64,000 nucleotides of DNA, from the NCBI GenBank assembly GCA_004211785.1, contig SHBX01000002.1, positions 62,001 through 126,000 on the forward strand. The letters are read 5' to 3'. The notes under the pieces were generated by a model, which searched no databases, was not told the origin of the DNA, and worked only from the letters and a program-made list of their open reading frames with translations. Source of the stretch: Winogradskyella sp. (lineage in GTDB: Bacteria > Bacteroidota > Bacteroidia > Flavobacteriales > Flavobacteriaceae). Made by a program: the position numbers and the translations under genes. Shown one piece after another: positions 1-8,262 of the stretch; position 1 is the stretch's first letter, and every line of letters begins with the position of its first letter.

Positions 1-50
1 TTGTTGGACTATTAGAACGCTAAATGTTTGGTTTTGTTACAGTTTTAAAG

Positions 51-78
51 AAAAAAACCTCCAAATGGAGGCTCTTTT
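51..78 (-). terminator. Rho-independent terminator of the M56 peptidase operon
   Basis: CCTCC (58-62) and GGAGG (67-71) form a 5-bp stem with an AAAT loop. Read on the minus strand, the hairpin is followed by a run of seven T. It lies about 20 bases past the stop of the minus-strand M56 gene. Confidence 0.8.
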
Positions 79-96
79 TTGATTAAATACTTAATC

Positions 97-3000
97 TTAA
101 TTATGCTTTTTTGTTGGCGGTGGTGGCGGTGGAGGTAAAGTCGCTCTTTCTTCTTCAGTAAGCTCATTAGATTTTTTATAATAGCTTTTACCGTTTAAAG
201 TAATTTTTATGTAAGGTCTTATAGGCGCAATTGGTCTATCAACCATTTTTTTATTTTTCTTAGAAAGTCTAAAATACATACTTCCTAACTCAGAAAATAA
301 AGCTTCCATTTTTTCCTTCTCGCTGTCTGTCTTATATATGTAATGGGGTGGAATATCTAATAATTTTTTATAAGCTATATACTTTTCCTTATATTCTTTA
401 ACTGGGTTATTATCTGTTTTACTATAAAGCAAAATATTTTTATTTTTTTTAGAATAGGTTTTAAACAAATTAGAGTAAATAGATTGAAGATCTTGAGTGC
501 TCATTTTAGCACCTTTCTTATCTGAAAAACTCAACACATTGTTTTTGCCTTCTTCAAAAGTAACATTTGCTTCTTGGTGTGTTTCCAAATATTTTTCAAT
601 TTCAGAAGAGTTACTACTAGTATTGTTTAGCTTATAAGTAACAGATTTAGTTTGGCTTTTACTGACCTTTAAAATGAGTTGTCTAGTTTGATAATCTATT
701 GAACCAGATTTTATTTTAGTTTCAGGAGCCTTGTCAGTAAATACTAATTTTATATCATCAGCATTTGGTCCACCTTTACTTTTTGATTTTTTTGGAGCTG
801 GCGGAGGAGGCGGTGGTGGAGGCAAGACATTACCTTTATCGTCCGTGATATAACCATCTTTGTTGTAATAGGTTTTTTTTCCTTTGTAAACGATATAATA
901 ATGAGATTCTCCGTTGTCTAAAACTTCGTAACCAGATTTAGCGCCTTTACGAGTGTTTTTTATAATCTCATTTAAGGTTTTCTTTTTACCGTTTTTGTAC
1001 TGTTTTACTTTTGTTGGCGGAGGAGGTGGCGGAGGTGGAATATTTGGAAACACTTCTGCATTAGTCTTTTGTTTCTCCGTCATTCGGCTATAAATAGACT
1101 TGTACTTTTCTATATCTTTCTGCTTAATTATAGGATAGTCTGCATTTTTATTAGATTTTGCTTTGCTAATTTGATTACTCAGCTTTTTAGCCCAAGCATT
1201 GTATTCAGCAACTTCTTTTGCTGTAGGTGTTTTTTGTTGATCAGTAATTTTATTAACTACAACCGCAGTTGGCATAGGCCACTCAGTTACTAAAACAGCT
1301 TCAGGCAAAGATTCGGTATTTTCTTTTTGAGCTTTTGACATCCTATCATATATAGAATTGTGATACCTAAAGATTTCATCGTTAATCATGTGAGGATATC
1401 CTTCAACTTTTTCAGATTCTGGCATTTTTAAAAACTTCGCCTTCATCTTTTTTGCCCAAGTATTATATTCAGCAATTTCTTTTGCCGTTGCTGGGTTTTG
1501 TTGTTTTTGATTGTTTGCATTATCCGCGAAAGGTGTATTCCCCTTACTTCGTATGACTTCCTGATTTTTAGTAACTAAACGATGAAAGCCATAATCTAAA
1601 AGCGAATTATATATAAACCATACTTCCTCGTTAGACTCCTTACCTGTAAACGTTAAATGAATATTGATAATCTTATTACGTATTTCAGATGAAATGTCTT
1701 GATGCAATTGATTAACTGTCGAGACAAATGATTTTTTATTAGTCTTAATCCCATCTACTTCATAGTTACCATCATTAAAGACTTTTATACTAATGCTTCT
1801 AGCAGTATTTGAACTCTTTTTAGCAGGAATTGGCGAAGCTGTTTTTATATTATTAGCTTTTATTTCATTAGAAGAAAATGTTTTGTAAATTTCATCTGCT
1901 TTGGTTTTTAAGATAATTAGTTCAGAATTATCGGTTTGCGAACCTTTTAAATAATCTTTAATTGCATTAGAATATTTCTTAGTTGCTTTATTGTATCGTT
2001 TTATTTGAGAATCTTGGTACGTTGACTTAAAACCAGCTTTTGTATATAAATGGTATTGATTAGGTTGAGGAAACTTTTTGCTACGAGCATTTTTAAAAAC
2101 TCTAGAACCAGAAACATGAACAAAATCTTTAGTTATATACTTTTTTAATTCAGCATTAGGAACATGTTTGCCGTCTATCCAGATAGCATATTTTTCAGCA
2201 TTTTTAAAAGCTTCAAATTCAGTATTTGTTGGTGCTTTTGCTTTAGTTTTAGATAGATTTGGCATTGGTGGTATAATCCTAGCAGGATATTTCTCAACAG
2301 AAGCACGTTGCGTATCCGACATTAATTGGTCATATATAATTATAGCACGTTCATAAGCATCTCCATAAATGATTTTAGCTTCATTGTATTTTTCTATAAA
2401 GGACTTGTACTCCTTCATTAAAGCTTGAGAAGCTTCTTTGTTTTTATTTGTCGGAATTGAATTTTGAGTCGATAGTTGAGCTGAAAGATTTTCTTGTTGT
2501 AAATCTTCAATTTCAATAATCTCTCTGTCGCTAAAACTGTAAAATAGAATAGCTAAAACAGGTAAAGTTAATAGGCCTAATAGCCAAATTTTTGATTTTG
2601 ATGTTTGTGTTTTCATAACTGTAAATCGTTTTTTGATAGATGAATAATTGATGGCGTTTGCCAATATAAAATCTTCGTCATTTGATGAGTATGACAGTAA
2701 GGTATTTTGATAATTTGCAGGTTTGTATCCTTGATTGAGAACAGCTTGGTCGGCCAAGAACTCATGGTTAAGTTTTATACGCTTTTTATACAGCCACACA
2801 AAAGGTTGAAACCATAAAACAATCTGTAAAAACTCAATAAAAAGTATATCTAAGCTATGTTTTTGTTTGGCGTGGGTCTCTTCGTGAAGGATAACTTCTT
2901 TTGGAAGCGCTTTGTTTTCGAACTTTTTTTTGTTTAAAAATATGTAGTTAAAAAATGTATGGGGATTGATTAACTGTTTTAATAAAACAAAGGTTATAGA

Positions 3001-3381
3001 AGCTTTCTTCTGCTTCTCATTTGCACGTATAGTTTTGAAAATTTGATCAAGATTTTTAATAAATCGAATAGAAAAGATAAAAACACCAATGCCATATATT
3101 AACCAAAGGATGCTTTCTAAGTTCCAAAATGGAACTTCCACCAATTCTAAAGGCTCTAATATTTCAAAAGGAACAATTTCATTATTAAATATGTTTCCGT
3201 CTATGGGTTGCGTATAAACATACTCTTTAATGCTCAGTAATGGAATTGTAATAGCTGATGCTACAGACGCCAATAGATAAAAACGTTTAAAGCGATGCAT
3301 CTTTTCACGCTCTAGTAGTAAGACATATAATGTCCAAAAAATGGCTAAAATAGCCGTTGACTTTAAGAGATATATTGCCAT
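97..3381 (-). CDS. BlaR1-like M56 family metallopeptidase with long proline-rich repeat region
   Basis: This is a predicted membrane zinc peptidase of the BlaR1/MecR1 family. Residues 1-290 form the M56 domain, with hydrophobic segments near 5-22, 35-50, 88-108 and 265-282. The zinc motif HEETH is at 166-170 and the third ligand lies in HEFLAD near 207, so the site looks complete. In the family it senses a signal and cleaves the partner BlaI repressor. The remaining 800 residues are unusual. A unit containing IYxRM...QK and ending in proline runs occurs about four times, and there are three blocks of eight or more prolines plus one at the C-terminus. No penicillin-binding sensor domain is seen, so antibiotic sensing is not implied. 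The start lies 2 bp after the blaI-like stop, indicating one transcript. Confidence 0.85.
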   Translation of the reverse strand: MAIYLLKSTAILAIFWTLYVLLLEREKMHRFKRFYLLASVASAITIPLLSIKEYVYTQPIDGNIFNNEIVPFEILEPLELVEVPFWNLESILWLIYGIGVFIFSIRFIKNLDQIFKTIRANEKQKKASITFVLLKQLINPHTFFNYIFLNKKKFENKALPKEVILHEETHAKQKHSLDILFIEFLQIVLWFQPFVWLYKKRIKLNHEFLADQAVLNQGYKPANYQNTLLSYSSNDEDFILANAINYSSIKKRFTVMKTQTSKSKIWLLGLLTLPVLAILFYSFSDREIIEIEDLQQENLSAQLSTQNSIPTNKNKEASQALMKEYKSFIEKYNEAKIIYGDAYERAIIIYDQLMSDTQRASVEKYPARIIPPMPNLSKTKAKAPTNTEFEAFKNAEKYAIWIDGKHVPNAELKKYITKDFVHVSGSRVFKNARSKKFPQPNQYHLYTKAGFKSTYQDSQIKRYNKATKKYSNAIKDYLKGSQTDNSELIILKTKADEIYKTFSSNEIKANNIKTASPIPAKKSSNTARSISIKVFNDGNYEVDGIKTNKKSFVSTVNQLHQDISSEIRNKIINIHLTFTGKESNEEVWFIYNSLLDYGFHRLVTKNQEVIRSKGNTPFADNANNQKQQNPATAKEIAEYNTWAKKMKAKFLKMPESEKVEGYPHMINDEIFRYHNSIYDRMSKAQKENTESLPEAVLVTEWPMPTAVVVNKITDQQKTPTAKEVAEYNAWAKKLSNQISKAKSNKNADYPIIKQKDIEKYKSIYSRMTEKQKTNAEVFPNIPPPPPPPPTKVKQYKNGKKKTLNEIIKNTRKGAKSGYEVLDNGESHYYIVYKGKKTYYNKDGYITDDKGNVLPPPPPPPPAPKKSKSKGGPNADDIKLVFTDKAPETKIKSGSIDYQTRQLILKVSKSQTKSVTYKLNNTSSNSSEIEKYLETHQEANVTFEEGKNNVLSFSDKKGAKMSTQDLQSIYSNLFKTYSKKNKNILLYSKTDNNPVKEYKEKYIAYKKLLDIPPHYIYKTDSEKEKMEALFSELGSMYFRLSKKNKKMVDRPIAPIRPYIKITLNGKSYYKKSNELTEEERATLPPPPPPPTKKHN

Positions 3382-3383
3382 GA

Positions 3384-3749
3384 TTACTTCTTTTTTATTT
3401 CTTTGTCAATCAATTTTTTTAAAGCTTCTAATTCAGATTTTGACAAGTCGGTTTTAGTTGTAAAAAACGAGGCAAACTGAGAAGCGCTATCATTAAAAAA
3501 GTTCTTTATGAGTCCGTTAACATGCTTTGAGAAATAATCTTCTTTTTTAACCAGTGGATAATATTCTCTGGATTTTCCATATGTTTTATAGGCCACAAAA
3601 CCTTTGTCAATCATACGTTTTAAAAGTGTAGCAACAGTTGTTGTTGCTGGCTTTGGTTCTGGGTAAGCCTCTAATAGATCTTTCATAAAAGCCTTTTCTA
3701 GCTTCCAGAGATGTTGCATTAATTGTTCTTCGGTTTTTGAAAGTTGCAT
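3384..3749 (-). CDS. BlaI/MecI/CopY family transcriptional repressor
   Basis: This 121-residue protein has the size and winged-helix layout of BlaI/MecI/CopY repressors. The DNA-binding half (residues 1-75) includes the recognition region around TTTVATLLKRMIDKGF, and the C-terminal third is a dimerisation and protease-sensitive tail. It should repress itself and the downstream M56 peptidase until the peptidase inactivates it. A TACA-AA-TGTA dyad lies over its own promoter (3767-3790), which is the operator type this family recognises. The beta-lactam association of the name should not be carried over, because Bacteroidota use many BlaI/M56 pairs for unknown signals. Confidence 0.9.
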   Translation of the reverse strand: MQLSKTEEQLMQHLWKLEKAFMKDLLEAYPEPKPATTTVATLLKRMIDKGFVAYKTYGKSREYYPLVKKEDYFSKHVNGLIKNFFNDSASQFASFFTTKTDLSKSELEALKKLIDKEIKKK

Positions 3750-3766
3750 CCTCTACGTTTTTAGAA

Positions 3767-3790
3767 TTAACTCTACAAATGTAGAATTAA
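3767..3790 (-). promoter_or_regulatory. BlaI-type operator overlapping the -7 promoter box
   Basis: TCTACA-AA-TGTAGA (3772-3785) is a perfect 6-bp dyad. It extends to 11-bp arms with one mismatch (3767-3777 and 3780-3790). It contains the TACAnnTGTA core known for BlaI/MecI operators. On the minus strand the same bases contain TACATTTG (3776-3783), an exact TAnnTTTG box. Repressor binding would therefore block RNA polymerase directly. Confidence 0.75.
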
Positions 3791-3837
3791 AATTTATATT
3801 TTCAAAATGAAATTTGAAATCAACCTAACATTATTAC

Positions 3838-3845
3838 TATATTTG
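3838..3845 (+). promoter_or_regulatory. -7 promoter box for the M28 peptidase gene
   Basis: TATATTTG matches TAnnTTTG exactly, and TTTG at 3813-3816 could be the -33 element (21-bp spacing). Transcription would begin near 3850. That excludes the in-frame ATG at 3807 and favours the ATG codons at 3870/3873. Confidence 0.6.
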
Positions 3846-3872
3846 ATGGCATTTACCCCAAAAAAATCAATG

Positions 3873-5063
3873 ATGAAAAGAATTTGCGCCCTATCTTTAG
3901 TTTTAATGGTCACTTCCTTTTTTGCTAATGCTCAGTTTGTACAAGATGTAGTAAATGGTATTAGAATGGATAGTTTAGAAAGAAAAGTCTCAGAACTTTC
4001 AGGAGAAGTATTTTCATCTATTAATGGAATAAGTTCAAGAATTATCAATCGCGAACATGCAAATAATGATTTAGCTTTAGAATACATTAAGGACCATTTT
4101 GAAGCCTTAGGAAATATAACAATAGAAGATCAGAGTTTTAATGCTGGCTCTGGTATAGGTAGAAATATTATTGCCACTCAGACCGGAACTGTAAATCCAG
4201 ATAATATTTATCTTATTTGTGCCCATTACGATTCTGTAGATGATTACTGTGCAGATGATAATGCAACAGGAACCTCAGCCGTATTAGAGATTGCTCGTAT
4301 TTTATCTCAATATGAAACACAAAACACAATTGTTTATGCATTATGGGATCAAGAAGAAATAGGTCTTCGAGGATCTAATTATTATGCCGAATTAGCTTCT
4401 GATGTAGCTAACGGAGGTGTAAATAGAGCCAATATTATTGGAGTTGTAAATATGGATATGATGGGGTATCAAAACCAAGTAGCTGACGACAATAATTTTG
4501 ATATAGATTTAAATAATGCCGCTAATTCAGAAGCTATAAGAGATGACTTATTAGCATTAAGAACAATTTATGCGCCAATTTTAAATCCTATTGTTGTTCA
4601 ACCTGGGACACCTTTTAGTGATCACAAACCATTTTGGGACGAAGGTTATGGTGCTGTACTTGTTGGTGAATCCTGGGAAACTAATGATCAGACTCCAGAT
4701 TATCATCAAAATACGGATAGATTATCAACTTTAGATGTTCCTTATTTTTACGAAATAGCTAAATTAGTTGCTGCATATACAGCTACAAAAGCAGGTATTG
4801 TTAGGTTATTATCTACAGATTCTTTTACTGATAATGAATTGAAGATTTTTCCAAATCCTGTAAAATCTGTATTAAATATTGAAACAACAATAAATACTGA
4901 CTTTAACTTAGAGTTTTTTGATGTTAAAGGAAAACTAATCAAACTATTAAAACTAAATTCGGGAACTAGAAATGTAGATCTTTCGTCATTTGCTAGTGGT
5001 GTTTATTTTTTAGAGATTACTAATCAAGAAAAATCAAGAATTTTCAAATTTGTTAAAGAATAA
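3873..5063 (+). CDS. Secreted M28 family aminopeptidase with type IX secretion sorting domain
   Basis: This is a predicted secreted zinc aminopeptidase. From the chosen start (ATG 3873, 396 residues) there is a clean signal peptide ending near FFANA-Q. M28 metal ligands are visible: H118 and D120 in HYDSVDD, the ADD pair near 128, EE at 161-162, D195 in NMDMMG and H251 in SDHKPF. The last 70 residues (starting IFPNPV and ending IFKFVKE) are a type A type IX secretion sorting domain, so the enzyme should be exported across the outer membrane and anchored or released. An upstream ATG at 3807 is in frame, but a promoter box sits between the two starts. The stop is 4 bp from the convergent DoxX-like gene, with no terminator seen. 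Confidence 0.88.
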   Translation: MKRICALSLVLMVTSFFANAQFVQDVVNGIRMDSLERKVSELSGEVFSSINGISSRIINREHANNDLALEYIKDHFEALGNITIEDQSFNAGSGIGRNIIATQTGTVNPDNIYLICAHYDSVDDYCADDNATGTSAVLEIARILSQYETQNTIVYALWDQEEIGLRGSNYYAELASDVANGGVNRANIIGVVNMDMMGYQNQVADDNNFDIDLNNAANSEAIRDDLLALRTIYAPILNPIVVQPGTPFSDHKPFWDEGYGAVLVGESWETNDQTPDYHQNTDRLSTLDVPYFYEIAKLVAAYTATKAGIVRLLSTDSFTDNELKIFPNPVKSVLNIETTINTDFNLEFFDVKGKLIKLLKLNSGTRNVDLSSFASGVYFLEITNQEKSRIFKFVKE

Positions 5064-5067
5064 AAAT

Positions 5068-6318
5068 TTACTTGTTATATGGTCTTTCATTTATCCAATG
5101 AAAACCTCTTGATTTTAAAGGAAATTTATCTAAATCTTTTTTAGTAAGTGAAATTATTAGGCTGTCATTTTCTAAAGTGCCAAATAGTTTCAGGTGCTCA
5201 GAATCTTTTAAAGTATAGTTAAAGTTAAGACTATCCTTAACGCCATACTGGCTGTAGATTGTAATTCTTTTTTCTATCGTATCGGTTATAAACGTATGCC
5301 TCACCAAATTGTCAGTCATTGTTTTAACAATAGCGTTTTCTTTTCGCTCTATTAAAAGATAGCGCCAACGATGCGAGTCAGTTACTAAAGGCGGGACAGT
5401 GTCATTATTTCTAACAAAAGTTTTAGTTTCCCATATACCGTAAAGTTTTGGTCTATGATTAACATCGCTGATGTTTAGATTTCCTAAATAACTCAATACA
5501 CAACCAGCGATAAGTAGTATTGGAAGTACAATTATTTTAATATTACGGATAACTTTATGATAGTTCTCTGAAACAATTGGATGGTAAAAATTATAACTTT
5601 CAGTTGATTTATTTCTTATAAAAACGGAGGTAAATCTTTTTATATCTGTTATAAAGATTACTCCAGCCATAAGTACAAGATGAATGGAAAAAAGCTTCAC
5701 GGGTATGTCAAACATTAAATTCATCATAGCCACTTGGGCCATTACGCCAATGACAATAAAAGCACCAAGTGTAGCCGTTCGTCTCCAAATGAGCAACACA
5801 CCACCAATAATTTCCATTAGACCAGCAAACATTCCAAAGCCTTTTGAGTAGCCCATATAAGTCCAAGCCAATCCCATTGGAGAGTATTCTCCCATAGGTT
5901 GAAGTAATTTAACAAATGAAGGTGGTTGAAACTGAATTTGAAATACTTTTACAAAGCCATAAAGTAGCATGGCGGCGATTATGAAAAAACGTAGTATAAC
6001 TAGAAACCAATAGAAAAATTTGTTGTATTCTTTTCTGTTTCTCTGAAATATCGACCAGAAAATTGTTACAGTTATTGCTAGTATTATATTTACAAAAAGG
6101 GTAATATATGCATAGGTGTTATCACCACTTCCATAGCCACTAACATCAAACTCATAGTTAAAGCCTAAAATAGTTTTCCCAATCCATCTAAAAGGGGTTT
6201 CAAATAAACCGCTTGTAAACATTAAAAGGATGTAGAATAAAAAATAAGAGCAAATAAATCTGAAAAATAATTTACTCTTGCTAGACCATTCTGGCTTATA
6301 TGTTTGACTAAGTATCAC
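5068..6318 (-). CDS. DoxX-like multi-pass membrane protein of unknown function
   Basis: This 416-residue protein has about eight hydrophobic segments, starting at residue 20. The central part (roughly 130-240) resembles DoxX/DoxD-type membrane proteins, with the pattern PMGLAWTYMGYSKG followed by a glycine-rich helix (MEIIGGVLLI). The C-terminal 110 residues, after a last helix near 275, look like a soluble domain outside the membrane. No catalytic motif is recognised. It starts 4 bp inside the end of the upstream M20 peptidase gene (ATGA overlap), so the two are translationally coupled. Why a dipeptidase and a DoxX protein go together is not clear. Confidence 0.7.
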   Translation of the reverse strand: MILSQTYKPEWSSKSKLFFRFICSYFLFYILLMFTSGLFETPFRWIGKTILGFNYEFDVSGYGSGDNTYAYITLFVNIILAITVTIFWSIFQRNRKEYNKFFYWFLVILRFFIIAAMLLYGFVKVFQIQFQPPSFVKLLQPMGEYSPMGLAWTYMGYSKGFGMFAGLMEIIGGVLLIWRRTATLGAFIVIGVMAQVAMMNLMFDIPVKLFSIHLVLMAGVIFITDIKRFTSVFIRNKSTESYNFYHPIVSENYHKVIRNIKIIVLPILLIAGCVLSYLGNLNISDVNHRPKLYGIWETKTFVRNNDTVPPLVTDSHRWRYLLIERKENAIVKTMTDNLVRHTFITDTIEKRITIYSQYGVKDSLNFNYTLKDSEHLKLFGTLENDSLIISLTKKDLDKFPLKSRGFHWINERPYNK

Positions 6319-7706
6319 TTATTCTTTAATTCAGTAAAATACTTATAAAAATAAGGAATTGTTTCTATGCCTTTAAAATAATTCCAAATTCCAAAATGCT
6401 CATTCGGCGAGTGGATGGCATCACTATCTAGACCAAATCCCATTAAAATAGTCTTGCTTTCTAATTCTTGTTCAAATAAGGATACAATTGGTATACTTCC
6501 GCCGCTACGCTGCGGAATAGGTGTTTTGCCAAAAGTTTGCTCATAAGCTTTTGAAGCAGCTTTATAGCCTAAGCTATCAATTGGAGTCACATAACCTTGT
6601 CCTCCATGATGCGGTGTTACTTTTACTTTTACACCTTTTGGAGCGATACTCTCAAAATGAGATTTAAATAAATCTGTAATCTCTTCCCAATCTTGGTTGG
6701 GTACTAAGCGCATTGATATCTTGGCATAAGCTTTACTGGCAATTACTGTTTTTGCACCTTCTCCAGTGTAGCCACCCCAAATACCATTAACATCTAGTGT
6801 TGGTCTTATAGAGTTACGTTCATTAGTCGTGTAGCTCTCTTCGCCATAGACAGCGTCTATGTCTAACGCTTTTTTATAAGCTTCTAAAGAGAAAGGCGCT
6901 TTTGCCATTTCGGCACGTTCATCATTAGATAAGTTTTCAACCTTGTCGTAAAACCTAGGAATTGTTATGTGATTGTTTTCGTCATGTAGAGACGCAATCA
7001 TTTTAGTTAGTATATTGATAGGGTTTGCAACTGCGCCACCATATAACCCTGAGTGTAAATCTCTGTTAGGTCCAGTTACTTCAACCTCTACATAACTCAA
7101 CCCACGTAATCCAGTAGTGATAGAAGGGACGTCTTTAGCAATCATTCCAGTATCTGAAATGAGAATTACGTCGTTCTTTAATTTTTCGCGATTGGCTTTA
7201 ACAAAAACGCCAAGGTTTTCACTACCTACTTCTTCTTCGCCCTCAATCATAAACTTTACATTACAAGGCAATTCATCTTGAGAAGTCATAAACTCCATAG
7301 CTTTTACATGCATATACATTTGCCCCTTATCATCACAGGCACCACGAGCAAATATGGCACCTTCAGGATGTAATTCTGTGTTTTTTATAACAGGCTCAAA
7401 AGGTGGTGAATCCCATAAATCTAGTGGGTCTGGTGGTTGTACATCGTAATGCCCATAAACTAAAACAGTTGGTAAGTTAGAATCTATTATTTTTTCGCCA
7501 TATACTATTGGGTAACCATCAGTTTTACAAACTTCAACATGATCGCACCCAGCTTTTAATAAACTATCTTTAATAACATCTGCGGTTTTTAAAACATCGT
7601 TTTTATATGCAGAATCTGCACTGATTGAAGGAATCTTTAAAAGTTCTAAAAGCTCGTTTAGAAAACGGTCTTTGTGTTCTGATATATAAGATTGAATATT
7701 GGACAT
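6315..7706 (-). CDS. M20 family dipeptidase (CNDP-like)
   Basis: This is a cytosolic dinuclear zinc dipeptidase of the M20/CNDP type, 463 residues from the chosen start. Metal and catalytic motifs appear in the expected order: GHYDVQPPDP, ARGACDDKGQ, EGEEEVGSEN, then the lid domain with HSGLYGG. RSGGSIPIV and HSPNEHFG follow near the C-terminus. No signal peptide is present. ATG at 7706 is preferred over the in-frame start at 7730, because the latter lies inside a TATTTTTG promoter box. It is the first gene of a two-gene unit with the DoxX-like gene. It probably hydrolyses dipeptides taken up as nutrients. Confidence 0.9.
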   Translation of the reverse strand: MSNIQSYISEHKDRFLNELLELLKIPSISADSAYKNDVLKTADVIKDSLLKAGCDHVEVCKTDGYPIVYGEKIIDSNLPTVLVYGHYDVQPPDPLDLWDSPPFEPVIKNTELHPEGAIFARGACDDKGQMYMHVKAMEFMTSQDELPCNVKFMIEGEEEVGSENLGVFVKANREKLKNDVILISDTGMIAKDVPSITTGLRGLSYVEVEVTGPNRDLHSGLYGGAVANPINILTKMIASLHDENNHITIPRFYDKVENLSNDERAEMAKAPFSLEAYKKALDIDAVYGEESYTTNERNSIRPTLDVNGIWGGYTGEGAKTVIASKAYAKISMRLVPNQDWEEITDLFKSHFESIAPKGVKVKVTPHHGGQGYVTPIDSLGYKAASKAYEQTFGKTPIPQRSGGSIPIVSLFEQELESKTILMGFGLDSDAIHSPNEHFGIWNYFKGIETIPYFYKYFTELKNK

Positions 7707-7727
7707 GTTATGAGTTTTAAATAGTAA

Positions 7728-7735
7728 CAAAAATA
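7728..7735 (-). promoter_or_regulatory. -7 promoter box of the M20 dipeptidase gene
   Basis: On the minus strand this reads TATTTTTG, an exact TAnnTTTG. It is 21 bp upstream of the ATG at 7706, a normal leader length. Confidence 0.55.
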
Positions 7736-7771
7736 AGAAAAGTGATGTGATTTTTTATTGTTTTAAATGGG

Positions 7772-7801
7772 TTTGATTATTGAAAACATTGTTTATATTT
7801 G
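7772..7801 (+). promoter_or_regulatory. Promoter of tRNA-Leu, near-ideal Bacteroidota consensus
   Basis: TTTG (7772-7775), an 18-bp spacer and TATATTTG (7794-7801) match the Bacteroidota housekeeping consensus. Transcription should start near 7807. The short leader then forms a perfect 7-bp hairpin (CCGATTT 7806-7812 with AAATCGG 7817-7823) just before the tRNA. Confidence 0.75.
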
Positions 7802-7830
7802 CATCCCGATTTAGATAAATCGGTCTTATT

Positions 7831-7912
7831 GCGGGCGTGGTGGAATTGGTAGACACGCTAGACTTAGGATCTAGTGCCGCGAGGTGTGGGAGTTCGAGTC
7901 TCCCCGCCCGCA
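7831..7912 (+). tRNA. tRNA-Leu (anticodon UAG)
   Basis: The acceptor arms GCGGGCG (7831-7837) and CGCCCGC (7905-7911) pair perfectly, with discriminator A at 7912. The anticodon stem CTAGA/TCTAG encloses the loop CTTAGGA, giving anticodon TAG. A long variable arm (class II) is present, as expected for leucine. The T arm is GGGAG-TTCGAGT-CTCCC. The 3' CCA is not encoded and would be added enzymatically. Confidence 0.97.
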
Positions 7913-7924
7913 CAGAATTATTTT

Positions 7925-7957
7925 AAAAGCTTTGGTTATTAAGACTAAAGCTTTTTT
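7925..7957 (+). terminator. Terminator after tRNA-Leu
   Basis: AAAAGCTTTGGT (7925-7936) pairs with ACTAAAGCTTTT (7944-7955) with one G-U pair, and T residues follow directly. It lies 13 bp past the tRNA end. Confidence 0.75.
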
Positions 7958-8233
7958 GTTTTACAAATGTTTCTGCGACGAGAAGTTTATGCTTAGCATT
8001 ACAGAAATGAAAATATATTTTCATTGAAAGTACCTTACGAAACAAGTCGAACTAAGTTTCCATGACCACCTACATAAAAAATTAAATAACTGTTAAACAG
8101 TTGTTTGGCGTTTTTTATTTGCTTTTTTTACAAATTTCTCTGACAAGTTTTAGAACTAAAATTATTTCTGGGTTTTTAAGTAACAAATACGACGTAAGAT
8201 AGTCTAACTAAAAACGACTATTTTAAATATTTG
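7958..8233. other. Non-coding stretch between the tRNA terminator and the GAF gene
   Basis: I see no convincing gene here. It contains a perfect palindrome GAAAATATATTTTC near 8008-8022 and an AACTGTT-A-AACAGTT inverted repeat near 8088-8102. Neither is followed by a T-run or sits next to a recognised promoter, so no function is assigned. Confidence 0.5.
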
Positions 8234-8241
8234 TAACTTTG
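8234..8241 (+). promoter_or_regulatory. -7 promoter box of the GAF-domain gene
   Basis: TAACTTTG is an exact TAnnTTTG. Its last three bases coincide with the longest possible start codon (TTG 8239), so that start would not be transcribed. The next in-frame start, TTG 8263, lies 21 bp downstream. Confidence 0.6.
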
Positions 8242-8262
8242 CTTGTAGAAAAAAATTACAAT

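Noticed and set aside
1069..1293. Open frame on the plus strand within the M56 gene
   Set aside because: It is antisense to a strongly supported gene, has no promoter box, and its composition follows from the proline and lysine codons on the other strand.
7806..7823. Hairpin before tRNA-Leu as a regulatory RNA
   Set aside because: A 7-bp stem in a tRNA leader most likely relates to processing by RNase P; nothing suggests regulation.
7960..8148. Similar stretches near 7960 and 8128 (TTTACAAAT followed by TTCTCTG or TTTCTGCG)
   Set aside because: The similarity covers about 20 bp with several mismatches in AT-rich DNA and shows no structure; chance is likely.
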